64,000 nt of DNA from DDH964 sp963763205 (GTDB lineage: Bacteria > Desulfobacterota > Desulfuromonadia > Desulfuromonadales > DDH964): assembly GCA_963763205.1 (NCBI GenBank), contig CAVXNQ010000022.1, forward strand, positions 248,001-312,000. Direction: 5' to 3'. How positions within the stretch are numbered: the first letter of the stretch is position 1; each line of letters begins with the position of its first letter. The notes under the pieces are model-generated. The model saw only the letters and a program-made list of their open reading frames with translations, did not search any database and was not told the origin of the DNA. The position numbers were made by a program, and so were the translations under genes. This document shows positions 1-10,798 of the stretch, one piece after another.

Positions 1-633
1 GTTTTCGGCCTGGCCGCCGTGGGCTTCGAGATCCTCGACGAAGGCCTTGACCACAGTCTTTTCCCGACCTTCGCAGGCGAACAGGAGACGGCGCGTCACC
101 AAGTCGTGAAAGAGGCTGATGTAGTTGTGCCCCCGGCGGGAGGCGGTTTCGTCTAGGCCGATTCGTTGAACGCTGGCAAAATCCTCCTTCGAACGAGCCG
201 CCTCCACGTAGTGGTCAAGAACGCGCCAGATCTGGCCATCGTTCAGGCCAAGGAGTTGAGCCACAGCACGGACGGGCATTTGTCTGGCAAGGACGACCAG
301 CAAGGCCTCCATCAACAGGCTGAACCCGCTGCCGGGTCGCGACCAGGGCGGCGTCACCTGTGTGGTCTTGCCGCATTTGGAGCACCGGACCCGCGGGAGA
401 TCGGCGTGGAGAAAGGCCTGGTACTGAAAGAAGTTCAGATGCCGCCATGTCCGGTGGCGGGTATCGTGAACCCCCTGTCCCGCCTCAGCACAACTTGGGC
501 AGGAGAACTTCGCCCCCGTCGTGAAACCGACCTTGAAGTCGATGCGCCCCTTCTCGGGGTCGAACTGGATATCAAGGACCTGCCACGGCGGCGTCAGGCC
601 AAGAGCAACGGTAAAGAGCGATTCCGAATTCAA
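1..633 (-). CDS. ISL3-family transposase, N-terminal part (runs off window start)
   Basis: The reverse strand reads open from a TTG at 633 to the window edge (211 codons), with a GGGAGG ribosome site about 6 bases upstream of the TTG. Visible parts are a Cys-pair zinc ribbon (FSCPSC near residue 50, VRCSKCGKT near 90), a helix-turn-helix stretch (VAQLLGLNDGQIWRVL) and the start of the DDE catalytic domain (RIGLDETASRRGHNY), the usual order in ISL3-type transposases. It would catalyse cut-and-paste transposition. The second and third acidic residues lie outside the window, so intactness is unknown. Family assignment is by recognition. Confidence 0.8.
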   Translation of the reverse strand, partial: MNSESLFTVALGLTPPWQVLDIQFDPEKGRIDFKVGFTTGAKFSCPSCAEAGQGVHDTRHRTWRHLNFFQYQAFLHADLPRVRCSKCGKTTQVTPPWSRPGSGFSLLMEALLVVLARQMPVRAVAQLLGLNDGQIWRVLDHYVEAARSKEDFASVQRIGLDETASRRGHNYISLFHDLVTRRLLFACEGREKTVVKAFVEDLEAHGGQAEN

Positions 634-690
634 AGAGCAGCCTCCCTCAAGTTTTTGAGGGCACTATATCTTGTGGCAGGGGGCCGAGTA
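1..690 (-). mobile_element. Insertion sequence end (ISL3-like)
   Basis: This is the transposase-bearing element edge. The upstream terminus should lie within roughly 640-690, where a short palindrome (CTCAAG TTTTT GAGG type, about 647-660) precedes sequence of different character. The exact inverted repeat and target duplication cannot be fixed because the other end is not in the window. Confidence 0.45.
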
Positions 691-787
691 AACAGCCCCC
701 GGATTTACCCACACAAAACGGAACAGAGCCTCTTATTTTCATGCAAAAAGATCATTCCTGGATGTCCCTTGTCCTTTGTTGAGACAT

Positions 788-1426
788 TTAGATTTTCAAC
801 TTTCTCCAAACGTCGGTTACCACTCCCACAATTCGCAGATTGGGTTCTGGCTGGAAAGGCGTGTAGTCGCTGTTGTCCGAAGAAAACCAAACTCCGTCGG
901 TCTTAATTCTGTAACGGCGAAGGATAAGTTCACCCCACTTGCTGTTCATTAAGACAATATCCCCGTTCTTGCAATCCTCCCCCACCCTGAAGATAACCAA
1001 ATCCTTGTCCTGGATAGTTGGTGCCATAAAGTCGCCGTAGGCAAACATGGCATAGGTGTCGGGGGAATTCCCGGGCAAGACGACCTGGCCCGCAATATCC
1101 TCCGCACGGACCCCATTCGGAAAATCCGCTGGAATCCGGCTTAGGAGTGGAGTTTCACCACCGAAAGCCTGCGTTGAAAGCGCAGAATGGTTCTTATCTC
1201 GAGCCCTCATTTCCCCTTCGCTCCTTAACCCCCGTGGTGCATCGACCCGGTAAAGATGTCTCAGGGCGATGAGGAGCGTATCTGATGGTTGTTTTCTCCC
1301 GCGTTCAATATTACTCAGCATCCCCTGAGTAATTCCGAGCGAATCGGCGAAGGCCTTCTGGGTCAAGCCTTGATTCTGGCGTATTTGACGAATGTACTCG
1401 CCAACTGGGATATCTGCCCTGTCCAT
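788..1426 (-). CDS. Phage-type repressor: HTH plus degenerate S24/LexA-like domain
   Basis: A 212-residue protein. The chosen ATG at 1426 has an AAGGAG site 6 bases upstream; a longer reading from a non-ATG start lacks one. Residues about 8-62 are a Cro/CI-type helix-turn-helix (IRQIRQNQGLTQKAFADSL, ITQGMLSNIERGRKQPS). Residues about 110-212 align with the LexA/CI peptidase S24 fold. The nucleophile motif normally reads G-x-S-M; here it is GDFMAPTI, with Phe for Ser. The general-base Lys position reads LILRRYRI, with Arg for Lys. It therefore probably binds DNA and dimerises but cannot self-cleave. It lies beside an insertion sequence with no other phage genes, so it may be a domesticated or stranded regulator. 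Confidence 0.8.
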   Translation of the reverse strand: MDRADIPVGEYIRQIRQNQGLTQKAFADSLGITQGMLSNIERGRKQPSDTLLIALRHLYRVDAPRGLRSEGEMRARDKNHSALSTQAFGGETPLLSRIPADFPNGVRAEDIAGQVVLPGNSPDTYAMFAYGDFMAPTIQDKDLVIFRVGEDCKNGDIVLMNSKWGELILRRYRIKTDGVWFSSDNSDYTPFQPEPNLRIVGVVTDVWRKLKI

Positions 1427-1543
1427 GTGTCTCCTTTTTCCTGCCTGGCTCTTGAAAAGACGGGCGGGTACGCCCTTCACTTATTCTCGCCCTAAAGGTT
1501 TGTTTGCGTTAAGGTTTCATCCCGCAACGAGAGGACTTTCCCA

Positions 1544-1572
1544 TTGACACCTGTTCTGAAATGATATACAAA
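1544..1572 (+). promoter_or_regulatory. Candidate sigma-70 promoter
   Basis: A perfect -35 TTGACA (1544-1549), a 17-base spacer and a -10-like TACAAA (1567-1572). It points toward the TonB-dependent receptor, but 360 bases ahead of its start codon, so the leader would be long. The -10 is imperfect (4 of 6). Confidence 0.4.
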
Positions 1573-1808
1573 ATTCCCAAGAAATAATTTTTAAGAAAAA
1601 ATCCTATAGAAATATTTACGCTTTTCTTAAACTGATTGCAATCCAGTTTTGTTGTGAGGTTCGGAAACCATTCCATTAAGCCTCGACTCCTGATGAGTCA
1701 CTCCTTAAATCATTGGCGCCAACAGCACCGAGGGTTCCAATGGTACCTGTTAAAACAGTGAGTTAGCAAGCCATTAAGTTGGTTTTCTGGGGCGGGCAAA
1801 ATTGTCTG

Positions 1809-1832
1809 GTGTCTTATCGGGTGTCTTATCGG
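1809..1832. repeat. 12-bp tandem duplication
   Basis: GTGTCTTATCGG occurs twice in direct succession (1809-1820 and 1821-1832) in the leader of the TonB receptor. It may be simple slippage or a paired binding site. Confidence 0.6.
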
Positions 1833-1934
1833 GTGGATTGTGCCACTTTTATTAAATTGTCAGGTCTCGGTATTTTGGCCCTCGGCAGCAAACTTTTCCC
1901 CCGCGGCCCCTTGCCCGTCCTAACGAGAATAGAG

Positions 1935-4442
1935 ATGACCAATCCCTGGCGAATTTCACCCCGCCGTTTCTTGGCCTTCGGGAACATCCGTCTGGCTGGC
2001 CTGCTCCTCGCCCTGTTGTTGCTGCTTCCGGGGGGCGTGACAGCGGCAGGCGGTGAGCCCGCCGCTGCTGAGGTGCCGCGCCTGCCGGTGGTCGAAGTCG
2101 TGGCTGCCCCGGCAGCGGAAGAGACCGTCGCTCCGGAAGACCATGCAACCGGCAAGTCCGTCCTGGACGCCAAAACGACCACGGCCCTTCCCCTACAAGA
2201 CGCCACCATCAACGACTTGCTCACCATCCTCCCCGGCATCCAGGCTGGCGAGACGGCCCACTCCTCCCTGACTGGCGGAGAAATTCTTCCCCCCTTAATT
2301 TCCATCGCCGGCGGCAAGCTCGAGCAGAACAACTTCCGCATCGACGGCCTGGGCAACAACAGCCTGCTCGACCCCCTCTTCGACAGTCCCAACAACCCGA
2401 CCGACGTTCCCGGCAACCCCCAGGAGATTTTTCTCAATGCTCACCTCGTCGAGTCGGTGACGGTCTACGACCACAATGTTCCGGCGCGCTTCGGTGGTTT
2501 CACCGGTGGGGTGGTGGATGCCACCACTCGCGATCCGCGGTCGGTTCCCGGCGGCAGCTTGCGCTACCGAACGACCCGCGATGAATGGACCAGTTTCCAT
2601 CTCGCCCCTGCTGACCAGGCCGACTTCGCCCATCCAACCAGCGACACCAAGCAGCCCCATTTCCATAAACAGGAAGGGGGGGCTGAATTCGACCTCCCCT
2701 TCGGACCCACGACCGGCCTGCTGGCGGCCATTGCAGTCAACTATGCCAAGATCCCCCTTTCCCTTCTCGAGAGCGAACGGGACGAAAGCCGGCGCAGCGA
2801 CAATTACCTCTTGAAGCTGGTGCATTATCCTTCGGCCTCCGAAAAGGTTACCCTCGAGGGCTTGTACAGCCCCTATCGCGAATACCGCTTCATCAAGAAT
2901 TCGCAGGGGAGCGGCTTTTCTCTTGACGGCAGCAGCGGTCGCCTTGGCCTCGGCTACCTACGAACCGATCCTGCCGGAGGCGAACTGGAACTCCATGGGG
3001 GGGTGCGGCTCAGCGAAAATTCCCGGCAGGCGCCAACCGACAGTTTCACCTGGAAAGTCACTCCTGGCAAACCCTGGGGCGCGGTTGTCGGCAGCACAAG
3101 CAGTCTGGAAGGCGGTTTTGGCGATCTGTCCAAGAAACAGCGGACCCTTGAAACTTCAGGTGATTGGCATTCTGCATGGATGCCCATCGGTGACTGGCAT
3201 CACCAGTTCAGTGCCGGGGTTGGCGGAGAACGAGCGACCGCCTGGTATGATCGGCCGCAGACCAGTTACGCTTTTAAGGGGGCTCAACTTGATGCGGCGG
3301 TAGTCTGCCAGGTTGGGGACCCCGCCTGCGTCGATGGCGAACAGTGGTTGACTTCGCGGGTGGTCTACCGGGCGGCTAAGGTCACCGTGAGCCTCACCCA
3401 GGCTTATCTATACCTGGAGGACCGTCAACAACTCGGCCGATTAGAACTACGCCCAGGGGTGCGACTCTCCTACGACGACTTCATGAATAACACCAACCTT
3501 GCGCCGCGTTTTGCAGCCAGCTACGATCTGGCCGGGAACGGGAAGACCGTTCTGGTGGGGGGCTGGAACCGCTATTACGGCCAGACGCTGCTCACCTACA
3601 AACTGCGTGAAGCGATCAGCCCGACGGAAACCGAGAGCCGGACCACCGCCGACCCCGGTGCCTGGACGACCAAGGCTCCGGTCTTCCCCAGCCAGTCCCA
3701 GTATTCCAGTCTCGATACTCCTTATAACGATGAGATTGTAGCCGGACTCGATCAGGCTCTCTTCGGCGGCACGGGGAAGCTGCGCTACATCCGCCGCGAC
3801 GGCCACGACGAATTCGCCCGCGAGATCGATCCCGTCGACCTGACTCAGCGAGAGCAAATTCGGTATGCTCGCCTCAATAACCATGGCCGCAGCCATCACC
3901 ACGAATTCCGCTTTGACTGGCGGCGGCTGTGGGCCCGCCAGGCGCTCGACCTGAACGTTACCTTCCAAAAAACCACAACGACCAACAACAGCTACGACGA
4001 CACCCTGGAGTTGGAGGATCTCTCCCAGCTTGTCTGGTACGATGGCCGGCTGCTGGCCCCGGATGAGCTGCCGCGCACCGACTTCAACCGGCAGTGGTCG
4101 GCCAACCTGACCTACATCGTGGAACTCCCCTGGCACCTGCGCTTCAGCAACATCACCCGTTACCGCAGCGGTTACCGCAGCCTGCGGAAGACCACTGGCG
4201 AAGCCACGGTCGACGGCGTCGATTATCCGGTTTACGCCGAATTCAAATCCTCCTCGGCCACCACTTTCGACTGGCGCTTGGACTGGCTCAGCCCTCCGGT
4301 CTCCGGTCAGACCCTGCGCCTGACTCTGGAAATCTACAACGTCTTCGACCGGTCGAACCATGTTGTGGATGCCAACAACCCGACGGCGGAAGAATATGCG
4401 CTCGGCCGCCAGTTCTGGGCCGGGGCGGAGTACGCCTTCTGA
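1935..4442 (+). CDS. TonB-dependent outer-membrane receptor
   Basis: An 835-residue protein. The ATG at 1935 is preferred over an in-frame TTG 156 bases earlier because a signal peptide follows directly: basic WRISPRRF, hydrophobic LLLALLLLLP, cleavage near VTAA (about residue 38). LPVVEVVA shortly after is TonB-box-like. The plug domain (about 60-190) contains LNDLLTILPGIQ-type and NNFRIDGLGNNSLLDP segments; the rest is alternating beta-barrel sequence ending in the classic terminal aromatic, AEYAF. It would import a bulky substrate across the outer membrane using TonB-ExbBD energy. No substrate marker or transport partner lies nearby, so the ligand is unknown. Its 3' end converges with the LVIVD-repeat gene with almost no gap. 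Confidence 0.88.
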   Translation: MTNPWRISPRRFLAFGNIRLAGLLLALLLLLPGGVTAAGGEPAAAEVPRLPVVEVVAAPAAEETVAPEDHATGKSVLDAKTTTALPLQDATINDLLTILPGIQAGETAHSSLTGGEILPPLISIAGGKLEQNNFRIDGLGNNSLLDPLFDSPNNPTDVPGNPQEIFLNAHLVESVTVYDHNVPARFGGFTGGVVDATTRDPRSVPGGSLRYRTTRDEWTSFHLAPADQADFAHPTSDTKQPHFHKQEGGAEFDLPFGPTTGLLAAIAVNYAKIPLSLLESERDESRRSDNYLLKLVHYPSASEKVTLEGLYSPYREYRFIKNSQGSGFSLDGSSGRLGLGYLRTDPAGGELELHGGVRLSENSRQAPTDSFTWKVTPGKPWGAVVGSTSSLEGGFGDLSKKQRTLETSGDWHSAWMPIGDWHHQFSAGVGGERATAWYDRPQTSYAFKGAQLDAAVVCQVGDPACVDGEQWLTSRVVYRAAKVTVSLTQAYLYLEDRQQLGRLELRPGVRLSYDDFMNNTNLAPRFAASYDLAGNGKTVLVGGWNRYYGQTLLTYKLREAISPTETESRTTADPGAWTTKAPVFPSQSQYSSLDTPYNDEIVAGLDQALFGGTGKLRYIRRDGHDEFAREIDPVDLTQREQIRYARLNNHGRSHHHEFRFDWRRLWARQALDLNVTFQKTTTTNNSYDDTLELEDLSQLVWYDGRLLAPDELPRTDFNRQWSANLTYIVELPWHLRFSNITRYRSGYRSLRKTTGEATVDGVDYPVYAEFKSSSATTFDWRLDWLSPPVSGQTLRLTLEIYNVFDRSNHVVDANNPTAEEYALGRQFWAGAEYAF

Positions 4443-4445
4443 TCG

Positions 4446-6683
4446 TCAGTCCGAAGGGGCCACCGGCCCTTCCCCGGCGACGGGGAGCCCCCCCAGCAGT
4501 TCGTCATAACCCGCCTCGTTGGATATTCGGACCGTGTAGTTCCCGGAGGTGGTCGGCTGTGGCCACTCCACCACCAGGGACTGGTCCGCCGCCCGCTGCA
4601 GGATCCTGCCGAGTTCCGGTTTCGGCAAAACGACCAGGTTGTCCCGCCCGCTGACCGCAAAAATCCTGTCCTTGGCGACGGCCACTTCCTGTACCCTGTC
4701 GGGAGTCTCCAGGATCGCTACCTCCAGTGGTCGTTGAGGGTTGCTGATGTCGAAGACGTGGATATCCCCCTCCGCCAAGTCCGCAACGTAAAGCAGGCCG
4801 CTGCCGATAGCCAGATCGGTGGCGTCGCTCATTCCCCTTCGTTGGACCAGCAGCCTGGGTTTTTCCGGATTGGAAACATCCACGACCTTGAGACCCTCCC
4901 GGCTGTGGGCGAGATAGGCGATTTTCCCCTGCAACAGAACCTGTTCGGCCTCGCTGGTGGAAAGGTCGCGTTGGGGCCAGTCCGACTGCAACTGTCCCAC
5001 GATTCTGGGCTGGCTGGGGTCCTTCAGGTCGACCACCAGCAGGCCTTCCCGGCCGCAGGCGAGATAAACCTTGGTCCCCGCCGCGGCCATCCCGCGGACC
5101 ACGGCGGGCAGAACGAGGTCGCCGAGATGCCGCGGCGGCGCCGGGCCGTCCAGCGAAAAGAGCGACAGGCTGCCGTGTCCCCCGGCGACCAGCAGTAGCT
5201 GATCCTGGATCGCGATGGCCGAGGCCGGGGCATTGGTGTCGATCTGACCGGCCAGCTGCGGATGGCGGGGGTCGCCAATGTCAACGATCTGCACCCCCGC
5301 ATGACCGGTGGCCAGGTAAACCCGATCGCCGCGGAGGGCGAAATCCTGACCGGAACCCGCCGCGGAAAACTGGCCGCGGACCTGCAGGTCGCCGTTCGGT
5401 TCGACCTTCATCACCAGCAGTCCCTCCTGTTCGGCCAGGATCAGGGCACGGGTGCCGGATATCATGATTTTCTTCAGGTGTGACGGCGAGACGAAGCGAG
5501 GAAGGCCGAGCGGCGGCGGGAGCCTGGTGAGGTCGACCACCTGCAAGCCGTTGACTTCGTCGGCGAGCAATGCCTTCCCGCTGTGGATGACAACGGCGGT
5601 GCAACTCCCCGGGATGTCGACCGAGTGGCGCAACCGGGGCTGCCGTGGGTCGGAAATATCGATGACCTGCAGGCCGCTGCTGCCGTCGGCGAGGTAGGCC
5701 CGGTGGTTTTGGATGGTGACCTGGTTGACCCATCCCGGCGTGGGCAGGCTGGCCAGGCGGCGCGGTTGGGCCGGATCGGAAAGATCGACGATCTGCAGCC
5801 CGGCGTCCCGGGTTGCGACATAGCCGATGCCCGCGGCAATCGTTATGCTGGCGGCGACACCGGGGAGCCGCAGCCGGCCGCCGAGGCGGGGATGGAGAGG
5901 GTCCCGGACATCGACCACCTGCAGGCCACCCTTGCCGCAACTGACCAGGAGCAGGGAGCCGTCCAGAGCGCCGTGCCAGGGAAGCCAGGGGAGGCTCAGC
6001 TGGCCCAGGGGCAGAGGGTGGGCGGGGTCGCGGATATCGTACAGGGTCAGCCGGTGGTCCGTGGTGAGAACGTAGCAGCGGCCGTTGCCGGCGGTCACGT
6101 TCAGCGCCGGGCTGGAGGTGGCAATGGTGCTCAGCAGGGTCGGCTGGGTGGGGGAATGGATATCGATCAGGTGAACCCCCCCCTTCATTCCGGCGACCAG
6201 CAGGGTTTGACCGGCGCGGCTCAGGCCCCAGGCCTTGCCGGGCAGGCTCAGAGAGCCGACGATCCGGGGGTGGCGGGGGTCAGCCAGATCCACGCACTGG
6301 AGCCCCCGGTAGCCGTTGGCGACCAGGGCGTAGTCACCGGCCATGATCAGGTCTCCGGCGCGGCCGTAGGTGGGCAGACTGGCAATAATGGCCCCCCGCC
6401 CGCCACTGTCCAGTGCCAGCGAAACCCGGGTGCCGGCATTAAGGCCGGTGCCGCTGATGGCCACCCGCAACCTGCCGGATGGACCGGAAGGCAGCCGGCG
6501 TATGCTGCTGAGCATGGGAGCTGGGTCGGGATGGGAGGGGAAGGCCAGCGTCCCCAGCACCGCCGCCACCAGTAGCAGGTAGAGGCTTATCCCGCTCCAG
6601 AAAAGGACGCGGAGTTTCTTCCTGCCCGCGAGCCGGCCTGGCGGGGACCCGGGAGTCGGCCGGCCGGTCAGCTTGGGAGCCAT
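4446..6683 (-). CDS. Membrane-anchored LVIVD-repeat protein
   Basis: A 745-residue protein starting at ATG 6683, inside the last codons of the upstream kinase gene (16-base overlap), which implies translational coupling. One N-terminal transmembrane helix (about residues 24-46, VLFWSGISLYLLLVAAVLG) follows a basic stretch, leaving the bulk outside the cytoplasm. After a short beta-rich segment come about a dozen repeats of the form GLQVVDLSDPxxPRxxG, the LVIVD repeat expected to build a beta-propeller-like structure. About 50 C-terminal residues are not repeated. The family is of unknown biochemistry, often surface-exposed. Coupling to a sensor kinase suggests an accessory binding or sensing role; that is inference. 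Confidence 0.82.
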   Translation of the reverse strand: MAPKLTGRPTPGSPPGRLAGRKKLRVLFWSGISLYLLLVAAVLGTLAFPSHPDPAPMLSSIRRLPSGPSGRLRVAISGTGLNAGTRVSLALDSGGRGAIIASLPTYGRAGDLIMAGDYALVANGYRGLQCVDLADPRHPRIVGSLSLPGKAWGLSRAGQTLLVAGMKGGVHLIDIHSPTQPTLLSTIATSSPALNVTAGNGRCYVLTTDHRLTLYDIRDPAHPLPLGQLSLPWLPWHGALDGSLLLVSCGKGGLQVVDVRDPLHPRLGGRLRLPGVAASITIAAGIGYVATRDAGLQIVDLSDPAQPRRLASLPTPGWVNQVTIQNHRAYLADGSSGLQVIDISDPRQPRLRHSVDIPGSCTAVVIHSGKALLADEVNGLQVVDLTRLPPPLGLPRFVSPSHLKKIMISGTRALILAEQEGLLVMKVEPNGDLQVRGQFSAAGSGQDFALRGDRVYLATGHAGVQIVDIGDPRHPQLAGQIDTNAPASAIAIQDQLLLVAGGHGSLSLFSLDGPAPPRHLGDLVLPAVVRGMAAAGTKVYLACGREGLLVVDLKDPSQPRIVGQLQSDWPQRDLSTSEAEQVLLQGKIAYLAHSREGLKVVDVSNPEKPRLLVQRRGMSDATDLAIGSGLLYVADLAEGDIHVFDISNPQRPLEVAILETPDRVQEVAVAKDRIFAVSGRDNLVVLPKPELGRILQRAADQSLVVEWPQPTTSGNYTVRISNEAGYDELLGGLPVAGEGPVAPSD

Positions 6684-9082
6684 TTGGCCACCAGGTCCAG
6701 CAACTGCTGCTGTTTGAACGGCTTGCTCAGGTAATCGTTCATGCCTTGGGCCAGGCAGCGCTCCGCGTCCTCCGGCTGGGCATGGGCGGTGAGGGCGATG
6801 ATCGGCGTCCGGTCGTTGCGTTGTCGCAGTTCGCGGGTGGCCGTGAAGCCATCCATCCCCGGCATCTGGCAATCCATCAGGATCAGGTCGAAAGATTCTT
6901 CCCCGGCGCGGACCAGAACGTCCTGGCCGCTGCCGACCATGGTCAGCAGGTAGCTGGGTTCCAGGATCAGACCGATCAGGCGCTGGGTGGTCGGGTTGTC
7001 CTCGGCAACGAGGATTCGGCCCAGCGCCCGGGCGCCGTCCTCCCCCCCGGGAAGGAAGATCGCAGCCGGCGTTGCACCCGCCAAGCCGGCTGCATCCGGG
7101 TTCTGCTCCGCACCGAGCAGGACTTGTCGAAGCAACGACATGCGCAGGGGCTTGAACAGAAAGCCATCGCTATGCGCCGCTGCGCCCCGGCCAGGGTCCG
7201 CCGGGTGGGAATGGGGTAGCAGCAGGATCTGCCGGCAGCCAGCCAGGCGCGGGGAACGACGCATTTCGTCAAGGATGCTGGCCTCGGGGGCCGGAAGGGT
7301 CAGGTCGAGCAGGGCAAACCGGAACCCGGTTCCGGCGCCGTTATCGGCGAGCAGGCGGGAGACTTCGCTGCCGCTGGCGGCCAGCACCGGCTGCAGACCG
7401 AGGCCGGCAAGCTCTGCGGCCAACAGCTCCCGGGTGCCGGTATGGTCGTCCCAGATCAGAACCCTGCCGCCTCCCGGAAAGGGGGCGCCGGGTGACGGCG
7501 GGGGCTGGCCGGCAGGATCGAAGCAGACACTGAAGCTGAAGCGGGAGCCCTGCCCACGCGTGCTGGCGACTGCCGTCTTTCCGCCCATCAGGACCACCAA
7601 CTGGCGGACGATGGCGAGGCCGAGGCCGGTGCCTCCGTAAAGCCGGCTAGTCGAGTTGTCGCCCTGGGAGAAGGATTCGAATATCCGTTTCTGCCCAGCT
7701 GGGTCGATGCCGATCCCGGTATCGCTGACGCTGCACTGCAACTCGACCTGTCCCTCGCCATACCCCCTTGCCGTGACGGTGACACTGACCTCCCCCTGGT
7801 TGGTGAACTTGACCGCATTGCCGACCAGGTTGAGCAGAATCTGGCGGAAGCGCCCCGGATCACCGATCAGGACCGCCGGGCAGCCCGGATCGACCCTGCC
7901 GATCAGTTCCACCCCCTTGCCATAGGCATTCTCGCCGAACAGGTCGAGGACATCCTCGACGATTTCCCGCAGTTGGAAAGGGACTTTCTCCAACTCGAGT
8001 TTGCCGGCTTCGATCTTGGAAAAATCCAGGATGTCGTTCAGCACCGCCAAGAGGGCTTCCCCCGAATTGTGCACGGTACGGGCCATGGTGCGCTGGTTTT
8101 CCGACAGTGGAGTGCGCAGCAGCTGTTCGGTCATTCCCAAAACACCGATCATCGGCGTGCGGATTTCATGGCTCATGTTGGCCAGAAAACGCGACTTGGC
8201 CTGATTGGCGTCTTCGGCCTGCCGGCGGGCCTGGTCGAGATCGGCGACGGTCTGTTGCAGCCGGTCATTGGCCCGGCGGAGTTCCCCGGTGCGTTGGACG
8301 ACCTCGGCTTCCAGCCCCTGCCGGTAGGTGTCCAGAGCCTGGTCCCGCCGGGCGATATGGTCCAGCATCTCATTGAAGCCGGCGACGAGGGTGCCGACCT
8401 CATCGCCGGTGGTGGAGACGGCCCGCAGGGAGAAGTTCTGGGTCTCGGAAACCTCCTTCATGGTCGCGGCCAATTGCAGGATCGGCCTGGAAATAATCTC
8501 CTGGAGGCGTTCCGAGACCAGGTAGGCGACCAGCAGCACCACCCCCATGACCAGCAGCGAGTCGAGCAGAAAGCGCAGCAACCAGGTGCGCAGGGCGCTC
8601 AAATCGGACTGCAGGTAGACCAGACCCTCCCGCTGCCCGTTAATCAGGATGGGCAGGGCCACCTCTAGGGAGCGGCTGGTGAACAGATGCACTTCGCGGT
8701 TCTGCTCGGCGGCGCTCAGGAGCAGTTGGCGGTTGACCGGGACCGGTGACGTCCTCGCTCCATGGGAATCTTCGGGCTGGTACTGGGCGAAGGGTCTGAG
8801 ATCCGTCTTGAAGATATAGGCGAGGCGGATGCCCGGCTCGTCGGCGAGAGAGGCGAGGGTCGCTTCGGCATTTGGCAGGTCATGGAAGAGCAGTGCCTGT
8901 CGGCTGTTGGCGCCGATGACCTTAGCCAGGGCTGTCGTCTTGTTGATCAGGCTCTGGCGGAAGGAGACGATTTCGGACAGGACATAGGCGCCGGAGGCGA
9001 GGAGCAGGACCAGGCTGCTGGTGGCAAGCATGATCGCCGTCAGCTTGGTCTTGAGGGAGGTTTCTGTGAACAGTCGTGCCAT
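6668..9082 (-). CDS. Hybrid sensor histidine kinase (CHASE8-like, HAMP, HisKA, HATPase, two REC)
   Basis: An 804-residue protein. TM1 is at about 13-35, followed by a periplasmic sensor segment of CHASE8 type to about 165, TM2, HAMP, coiled coil, then HisKA with the phosphoacceptor His305 in NMSHEIRTP. The HATPase domain shows N, G1 and G2 boxes (DTGIGIDP, GGTGLGLAI). Two receiver domains follow. The first is divergent (IWDDH start, LLDLTLP), the second canonical (LVAEDN, LILMDCQMPGMDG, LTAHA, KPF). The layout resembles BarA-type kinases without an Hpt domain, so a separate phosphotransfer protein is probably needed. No cognate output regulator adjoins it. The next gene downstream overlaps it by 16 bases. 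Confidence 0.9.
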   Translation of the reverse strand: MARLFTETSLKTKLTAIMLATSSLVLLLASGAYVLSEIVSFRQSLINKTTALAKVIGANSRQALLFHDLPNAEATLASLADEPGIRLAYIFKTDLRPFAQYQPEDSHGARTSPVPVNRQLLLSAAEQNREVHLFTSRSLEVALPILINGQREGLVYLQSDLSALRTWLLRFLLDSLLVMGVVLLVAYLVSERLQEIISRPILQLAATMKEVSETQNFSLRAVSTTGDEVGTLVAGFNEMLDHIARRDQALDTYRQGLEAEVVQRTGELRRANDRLQQTVADLDQARRQAEDANQAKSRFLANMSHEIRTPMIGVLGMTEQLLRTPLSENQRTMARTVHNSGEALLAVLNDILDFSKIEAGKLELEKVPFQLREIVEDVLDLFGENAYGKGVELIGRVDPGCPAVLIGDPGRFRQILLNLVGNAVKFTNQGEVSVTVTARGYGEGQVELQCSVSDTGIGIDPAGQKRIFESFSQGDNSTSRLYGGTGLGLAIVRQLVVLMGGKTAVASTRGQGSRFSFSVCFDPAGQPPPSPGAPFPGGGRVLIWDDHTGTRELLAAELAGLGLQPVLAASGSEVSRLLADNGAGTGFRFALLDLTLPAPEASILDEMRRSPRLAGCRQILLLPHSHPADPGRGAAAHSDGFLFKPLRMSLLRQVLLGAEQNPDAAGLAGATPAAIFLPGGEDGARALGRILVAEDNPTTQRLIGLILEPSYLLTMVGSGQDVLVRAGEESFDLILMDCQMPGMDGFTATRELRQRNDRTPIIALTAHAQPEDAERCLAQGMNDYLSKPFKQQQLLDLVAKWLPS

Positions 9083-9129
9083 CGGTACGGTCCCGCAGCG
9101 AAGAGCAGGGTGGGGACTGCTTCGGGACG

Positions 9130-9294
9130 CTAGGAGGCTATCGGACTATGCGGGCCGAAGCGAAAATTCGGATGTTTGAGAACAGATTTTGGCTCGTTTG
9201 CAGGCTCATAGCCGTAGCTATGGGTCAAAAAGGAGCCGAAATATGGGCCAAACAGCCGGGTTTGCAGCCGGCTCATGGATAGTCCGGCAGTCTC

Positions 9295-9298
<4 letters not shown>
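9130..9298. repeat. 169-bp imperfect palindromic element (MITE-like)
   Basis: The terminal 20-mers CTAGGAGGCTATCGGACTAT (9130-9149) and its near reverse complement (9279-9298) match at 17 of 20 positions. The interior continues as an imperfect palindrome: TTTTGGCTC pairs with GAGCCGAAA, and the centre is CATAGC-CGTA-GCTATG near 9208. The whole can fold as one long hairpin. It has no coding capacity and no obvious target duplication. Its right tip supplies the TAG stop of ntrC. Probably a dispersed non-autonomous element. Confidence 0.75.
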
Positions 9299-10728
<1,430 letters not shown>

Positions 10729-10798
10729 GGCAAAGACGTCCCGTTGTTGAGGGTGGCTGCCGGCTTCCCGGCAGGGTTGATCCTTGGTGCCGGGAATG

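Larger units (their letters stand above)
1427..1934. other. AT-rich intergenic region between repressor and TonB receptor
   Basis: About 500 bases of markedly lower GC than the flanks, between divergent genes. It holds a plausible sigma-70 promoter (1544-1572), a 12-bp tandem duplication (1809-1832) and likely operator sites for the neighbouring repressor, though I could not define one. A CTGATGAG string near 1692 resembles a hammerhead core, but the rest of that fold is missing. No RNA gene recognised. Confidence 0.5.

Noticed and set aside
166..906. 246-codon forward frame at the window start
   Set aside because: It runs antisense to the transposase and into the repressor gene end; composition is that of a shadow frame.
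1680..1720. Hammerhead-ribozyme-like CTGATGAG
   Set aside because: No following stem II closed by GAAA and no matching stems I and III.
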